DNA of 64,000 nucleotides. Origin: Kluyveromyces lactis. Taxonomy: Eukaryota > Ascomycota > Saccharomycetes > Saccharomycetales > Saccharomycetaceae. Location: assembly GCF_000002515.2 (NCBI RefSeq), contig NC_006039.1, positions 1,488,001 to 1,552,000 on the forward strand, in the 5' to 3' direction. Shown piece by piece: positions 59,123 through 64,000 of this stretch (position 1 is the first letter of the stretch; the number at the start of each line of letters is the position of its first letter). Made by a program: the position numbers and the translations under genes. The notes under the pieces are model-generated. The model ran no database searches. It saw only the letters and a program-made list of their open reading frames with translations, and was not told the DNA's origin.

Positions 59123-59889
59123 TATAAGTGCTTGAGTTTGTTCCTCCCTTTTTGAGGTGCATCATTCATATGGAATTGCTCACCAAGTGTGTAAACGTTT
59201 GGTTACTGATACGATGAAAGGGGCCCGTACTCGATTAGTACGGGATATGCTCTCTATTGTCGACTTTTTGAAATCGCCAGCATTTGAAATATTCACGGAA
59301 TTCATACTGTACTGTATTTTTTTCTGTTGAAATTGAAACTGCTGTTTTATCAACTGGAAACCTCCTCAATTGACCACCGTTTGACCGTTCATTATCCAAC
59401 CTTATTCTTTCCTTCGGTCTGAACAAACCGAGTAGACACGCCATGTACGTGTTTATTCAGCGTTTGCCAAGTCTGTCTCCACTGACATATGTGCCGATCA
59501 TCTTCTACTTCTTGCTACCTTGCCCCATCGATTGAGATGGATAGTAATGTAATCCCCGTCTTGGTTGTCACCTGTCAACGGTAATGTGATACATTACTTC
59601 CTAGTTACCCTCTTTCTCACCCTAGTTTTATAAAATTTTTTTAGTCCTATATCGTCTGTATCTTTCCCGTAGTCAAAACTTGTTTTGAACTCTTTTTCCA
59701 ATCTAAACCTGTAAAGAAAAGACCCATTCAACAGAGCACACGATTTAAACGTGAGAATATCTGCATTTAAGGATTCGATAGGTATTCTAAAGCAGTGGAG
59801 GTGAACGAATCTATTGTCACAGAGTGTTAAAGTTGTGTTTTGTATTAATATTTTTTTTTGTTTTTCCCTCTGTTTAGATTCATGCAATA
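59123..59889. promoter_or_regulatory. CHD1 proximal upstream region
   Basis: Contains the second hairpin at 59224-59244 and no credible gene; the minus-strand frames at 59235-59444 and 59594-59887 show no recognisable feature. A T-run at 59851-59860 sits just before the start. Confidence 0.45.
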
Positions 59890-62800
59890 ATGGTACAGGA
59901 TTTACCAGACGAAGTCTTAGCGAATCCGGAACTTTACGGGTTGCGTAGGTCGCATAGAGCCGCTATCACCCATAATACTTATGCTGGTTTAGATTCAGAT
60001 TCAGATGAGGAAGTGATTCGTCCCAGAAGGGGTAAGCAAAAGCGGAAGGCTGTGAAACAGGAACATAATTATGACGAAGAAGAGGAAGAAGAAGAGGAAA
60101 TTGATGATTTCAGTGACACTGATGATTTCGGTTCGAAAAGGAAACCAACCCGCGCACCTAGTGCCAAAAGGGGTAGGAAGCGTGTCAGTGCTGGTAATTC
60201 AAAGAGTAAACGCCAAGCGAAACGTGTCGAGGAGAGTGACGAGGAAAATGTCGTTTTGCCTACCAGGTTTTCGTCTCGGAATAATAATAAAGTCATTAAT
60301 TATACATTAAATGATGATTCTAACGATGAGGATTTGATGGAATCTTCCGAGGAACAGGATGAGGGTCATAATTTGGATAGCGAGGATATGGACTTGCAAG
60401 ATGGATATTCTGCTTCGCCGTCGCCGCAACAGGAAACGCATAGCATCGACATCGTTGTCGATCATCGTTTGAAGGAAGGTGTTGATAATTCGGGATCGAC
60501 GAAGAATCGTAGATGGGATGTGGATTCCATCAGAGCTAACTTTGAGTTCCTTATTAAATGGGCAGATCAATCTCATTTACATAACAGTTGGGAGTCCTAC
60601 GAGGACCTCAAGGAGAACGGGACTAAAGGTTTGAAAAGAATAGAGAATTATTATAAACAGTTTATCATTTTAGATCAAGAGGTGAGAGCAGACCCATATA
60701 CCACCAGAGAGGATATAGAAGTCATGGATCTTGAGCATGAGCGTAGAATTGACGAATTCGAAGAGTTCAAGGTGCCAGAACGGATCATTGACTCGGAACG
60801 TTTTGAAAATGAGGACGGATCAGGTTCGTCCCAATTGAAGTATCTTGTAAAATGGCGTCGTTTAAATTATGATGAGTGTACTTGGGAAGTAGCCTCCGAG
60901 ATTGTCAAGATGGCTCCTGAACAGGTAAAAGAGTTCCAAAACAGAACCAATTCCAAGATAATGCCACAAAACTCCTCTAATTACCCAGCAAATCAAAGAC
61001 CGAAATTCGAAAAGCTAGACGCCCAACCTAGTTTCATTAAAGGTGGGGAACTAAGAGATTTTCAATTGACTGGTATCAATTGGATGGCCTTTCTTTGGTC
61101 AAAGAACGATAACGGTATCCTTGCTGATGAGATGGGTCTTGGTAAAACTGTTCAAACTGTTTCATTTATCAGTTGGCTCATTTACGCTAGAAGACAAAAC
61201 GGTCCTCATTTAGTAGTGGTACCTTTATCAACCATGCCTGCATGGCAAGAAACTTTTGATAAATGGGCTCCTGGTTTGAACTGTGTTTACTATATGGGTA
61301 ATCAAGCTTCAAGGGACTTAATTCAAGATTATGAATTTTACACCAACCCACAAGCTAAGGGCAAAAAACATCTCAAATTTAACGTTCTGTTGACAACATA
61401 TGAGTATATTTTGAAAGATAGGTCAACGTTGGGTTCAATTAAGTGGCAGTTCCTGGCTGTGGATGAAGCTCATCGTTTGAAAAATGCAGAATCATCTCTA
61501 TATGAATCTCTAAACAGTTTCAAAGTTGCGAACAGATTGTTAATCACCGGTACACCGTTACAAAATAACATTAAAGAATTGGCGGCATTGGTGAATTTCT
61601 TAATGCCAGGCAGATTCACTATTGATCAAGAAATCGACTTTGAAAATCAGGACGAACAACAGGAAGAATACATCAGAGATTTGCATAAGAGGTTACAACC
61701 CTTTATTCTTCGTCGTTTGAAAAAAGATGTAGAAAAATCCTTGCCCTCGAAAACCGAACGTATCTTAAGAGTGGAACTCTCTGATGTTCAAACGGAGTAT
61801 TATAAGAACATTCTAACAAAGAATTATTCTGCTTTGACTTCTGGTATTAAGGGCGGCCACGTTTCTCTTCTAAATGTTATGAATGAATTGAAAAAGGCAT
61901 CAAACCATCCCTATCTTTTTGATAACGCCGAAGAAAGAGTTCTTTCTAAGTTTGGTGATGGTCACAAATCTAGAGAAAACATTTTAAGAGGGTTGATCAT
62001 GTCCAGTGGTAAGATGGTATTATTGGATAAACTTTTGACACGATTGAAAAAGGATGGTCATCGGGTTCTAATTTTCTCACAAATGGTTAGAATTTTAGAT
62101 ATTCTAGGTGACTATTTATCTATCAAAGGTATAAATTTCCAAAGACTTGACGGTACAGTGCCTTCTGCTCAGCGTAGGATATCTATTGACCATTTCAACG
62201 CGGAAGATTCTAACGATTTTGTCTTTTTGCTATCTACCAGAGCCGGTGGTTTAGGTATCAATTTGATGACTGCTGACACTGTCATCATCTTTGACTCTGA
62301 TTGGAATCCACAGGCGGATTTACAAGCTATGGCAAGAGCTCATAGAATTGGCCAGAAGAATCATGTCATGGTTTATAGATTTGTATCCAAAGATACAGTT
62401 GAAGAAGAAGTCTTAGAGCGTGCAAGAAAGAAGATGATTCTAGAATACGCTATTATTTCTCTTGGTGTCACAGATGGTAACAAAATATCATCAACCAAGA
62501 AGAATGAACCGAGTGCCGGTGAGCTTTCCGAAATCTTGAAATTCGGTGCTGGTAATATGTTCAAACCAAATGATAATCAACAAAAGTTAGAAGACTTGAA
62601 TTTGGATGAAGTTTTGAACCATGCAGAGGATCATATCACAACTCCAGAGCTTGGGGAATCGAATTTGGGTGGAGAAGAATTCTTGAGACAGTTTGAAGTT
62701 ACGGATTATAAAGCTGATGTTGATTGGGATGACATTATCCCCGAAGATGAACTCAAGAAACTAAAGGATGAAGAACAAAGGCGTATCGACGAAGAATATG

Positions 62801-64000
62801 TCAGAGAACAGTTAGATATAATGAACCGTAAAACTGCTGCCATTGATAAGATTAAGAGATCTGTCAACGGAGAAACGTTTGGGAGTGACTCAGAAGACGA
62901 AGGTAACTCCAAATCTAGAAAGAGATCTAAAGCTAACAACTTGGACGCTTTTGGTGAAAGAGAAATCAGAGCATTATACAAGTGTATTCTTCGATTTGGT
63001 GATATTGAAAACAAGTTTGAAGAGCTGATTGCCGATGGATCATTACCCGTAAAATCTATTGATAGATATAAAGAGCTTTACCACGAAATGATTACAGAGG
63101 CAGAAACTTTGATGAGAGACGAAGAGGCTAAGAGGCATGAAATATTTAGTAAGTTAGAAAAGGATGCAGCCGAATACAGACAGAAAATTAAAAACTTGGA
63201 AATTAAGCCTGAAGATGATGCTGGTAAAGAAACTCCTATCACTCTTTTATCTGCTAAAAGAAGAGAGAAAAGAGCCATCCTATTCGAATTCCACGATACT
63301 AAAGCACTAAACGCAGACACCCTTGTTAATAGACGCGACAATCTAAAATTCTTATCCAATTTTGTGGAAAGAAACTACAAAGACGACCCGTTACAATTCA
63401 AGTTCGTGAATAAGAATCCAAAACCTGTGTCTGCGTGGAATTGCGTATGGGGTAAAGAAGACGATGAGAAGCTGTTAATCGGTATCTATAAGTATGGTTA
63501 CGGTGCATGGATGCAAATCAGAGATGATCCGTTTTTGGGACTAACTGAAAAACTTTTCTTGAACAATGAAGTTACTCAGAAAGCTGCCACTCCTGCAGCA
63601 CCTAGTCTCACACCATCTGCTCCAGGGGCATCTGTTGCGGGGTCTTCAACACCTGGTGCTGATGCTGTAAAGACAGAAACTCCTGACACTACGGCAAACA
63701 CACCAATCGTGACGGCGTCTTCTGAAAACACTAATAAGAAAACAGTGAAGAAAGCTCCCGGTGCTGTGCATCTCGGTAGAAGAGTCGATTACTTATTCAC
63801 TGTCCTAAGAGACGAAGCTAAGGGTCCCCAAACTGATCCATCTCACCCTGCCGGCTCTTCGTCAACCGGAACCACGACGCCTCAGCAAAACAAACGTAAA
63901 CCAAAGAAGTCTGCTACTACTGCTGGGAACAGCAATGGGAACGAAAATGCCCATACCGCTGGTACCCCAAGTGACGGCAATAGTGTTAACTTAACCGGCA
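59890..64000 (+). CDS. CHD1: Chromatin remodeller CHD1, 3' end cut by window edge
   Basis: 1370 codons are open from the ATG to the right edge (S. cerevisiae 1468 residues), so the C-terminal helical domain is outside. ATP-dependent nucleosome-spacing enzyme associated with transcription elongation. Order of parts: [11 protein letters not shown] near residue 15; acidic, basic disordered region; chromodomain 1 from about 184 ([10 protein letters not shown]), chromodomain 2 from about 297 (RIIDSERF ... [16 protein letters not shown]); SNF2 ATPase with GLGKT (K419), DEAH (525-528), [22 protein letters not shown] and ARAHRIGQ; the auto-inhibitory bridge; and the SANT-SLIDE DNA-binding part around 1183-1290 ([18 protein letters not shown]). 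The linker near 1225-1260 is unusually T/A/P-rich. Divergent from RLI1. Confidence 0.97.
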   Translation, partial: MVQDLPDEVLANPELYGLRRSHRAAITHNTYAGLDSDSDEEVIRPRRGKQKRKAVKQEHNYDEEEEEEEEIDDFSDTDDFGSKRKPTRAPSAKRGRKRVSAGNSKSKRQAKRVEESDEENVVLPTRFSSRNNNKVINYTLNDDSNDEDLMESSEEQDEGHNLDSEDMDLQDGYSASPSPQQETHSIDIVVDHRLKEGVDNSGSTKNRRWDVDSIRANFEFLIKWADQSHLHNSWESYEDLKENGTKGLKRIENYYKQFIILDQEVRADPYTTREDIEVMDLEHERRIDEFEEFKVPERIIDSERFENEDGSGSSQLKYLVKWRRLNYDECTWEVASEIVKMAPEQVKEFQNRTNSKIMPQNSSNYPANQRPKFEKLDAQPSFIKGGELRDFQLTGINWMAFLWSKNDNGILADEMGLGKTVQTVSFISWLIYARRQNGPHLVVVPLSTMPAWQETFDKWAPGLNCVYYMGNQASRDLIQDYEFYTNPQAKGKKHLKFNVLLTTYEYILKDRSTLGSIKWQFLAVDEAHRLKNAESSLYESLNSFKVANRLLITGTPLQNNIKELAALVNFLMPGRFTIDQEIDFENQDEQQEEYIRDLHKRLQPFILRRLKKDVEKSLPSKTERILRVELSDVQTEYYKNILTKNYSALTSGIKGGHVSLLNVMNELKKASNHPYLFDNAEERVLSKFGDGHKSRENILRGLIMSSGKMVLLDKLLTRLKKDGHRVLIFSQMVRILDILGDYLSIKGINFQRLDGTVPSAQRRISIDHFNAEDSNDFVFLLSTRAGGLGINLMTADTVIIFDSDWNPQADLQAMARAHRIGQKNHVMVYRFVSKDTVEEEVLERARKKMILEYAIISLGVTDGNKISSTKKNEPSAGELSEILKFGAGNMFKPNDNQQKLEDLNLDEVLNHAEDHITTPELGESNLGGEEFLRQFEVTDYKADVDWDDIIPEDELKKLKDEEQRRIDEEYVREQLDIMNRKTAAIDKIKRSVNGETFGSDSEDEGNSKSRKRSKANNLDAFGEREIRALYKCILRFGDIENKFEELIADGSLPVKSIDRYKELYHEMITEAETLMRDEEAKRHEIFSKLEKDAAEYRQKIKNLEIKPEDDAGKETPITLLSAKRREKRAILFEFHDTKALNADTLVNRRDNLKFLSNFVERNYKDDPLQFKFVNKNPKPVSAWNCVWGKEDDEKLLIGIYKYGYGAWMQIRDDPFLGLTEKLFLNNEVTQKAATPAAPSLTPSAPGASVAGSSTPGADAVKTETPDTTANTPIVTASSENTNKKTVKKAPGAVHLGRRVDYLFTVLRDEAKGPQTDPSHPAGSSSTGTTTPQQNKRKPKKSATTAGNSNGNENAHTAGTPSDGNSVNLTG

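Noticed and set aside
58931-59155. 74-codon open frame upstream of CHD1
   Set aside because: It starts at TTG with no ATG and overlaps the perfect hairpin, so its length is best explained by chance.
1-64000. Transposons, LTRs, CRISPR arrays, horizontally acquired islands
   Set aside because: No paired terminal repeats, transposase or reverse-transcriptase frames, or composition shift were seen; all large frames are typical yeast genes.

Overview
The window is nuclear DNA of a budding yeast of the family Saccharomycetaceae. Genes are compact, mostly intron-free and about 1-2 kb apart at most, and nearly every protein can be read as an ortholog of a Saccharomyces cerevisiae gene. Local gene order mixes genes that S. 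cerevisiae keeps on separate duplicated chromosome arms: STR3, MND1, GTS1 and ATG1 (S. cerevisiae chromosome VII) here enclose a COM2-type gene (chromosome V). That arrangement is expected of a lineage that did not undergo the whole-genome duplication (Kluyveromyces, Lachancea, Zygosaccharomyces or Torulaspora type). I lean weakly to a Kluyveromyces-like species and cannot name it. I see no transposon, LTR, centromere or CRISPR.

Region 1 (1-13.5 kb): STR3 (cut by the left edge), a large Zn2Cys6 regulator, COM2, MND1, GTS1 and ATG1. STR3 and COM2 are both tied to sulfur metabolism, and the STR3 upstream region carries three CACGTG boxes, two of them inside a perfect inverted repeat. Region 2 (13.7-40.1 kb): a strongly divergent GT15 mannosyltransferase-like gene with a coiled-coil tail, then the conserved block IMH1, chitin deacetylase, a small 81-residue ORF, UBC12, a DCAF4-like WD protein, STT4, ACO1, a monocarboxylate-transporter-like gene, an intronless tRNA-Phe and SPA2. 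Region 3 (40.5-55.9 kb): MRPL15, ROK1, ATP20, DUR3, a carboxypeptidase Y-like gene lacking the usual propeptide, MCM4 and GPI13. Region 4 (56.4-64 kb): RLI1 and CHD1 (cut by the right edge), separated by a 1.66-kb gap with two strong hairpins.

Functional groupings that can be argued from the sequence are: a sulfur neighbourhood (STR3, COM2, CACGTG boxes); a neddylation pair (UBC12 beside a DCAF4-like candidate substrate receptor); and a nitrogen-scavenging pair (DUR3 and a secretory carboxypeptidase diverging from one promoter region with GATAAG sites). Textbook regulatory sites also appear where expected: PAC and RRPE before ROK1, a mid-sporulation element before the chitin deacetylase, and an MCB box before SPA2. 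Several annotated starts were moved inward to the first ATG, because the longest open frame begins at a non-ATG codon (ATG1, the GT15-like gene, chitin deacetylase, the MCH-type transporter, MRPL15, ATP20, GPI13).
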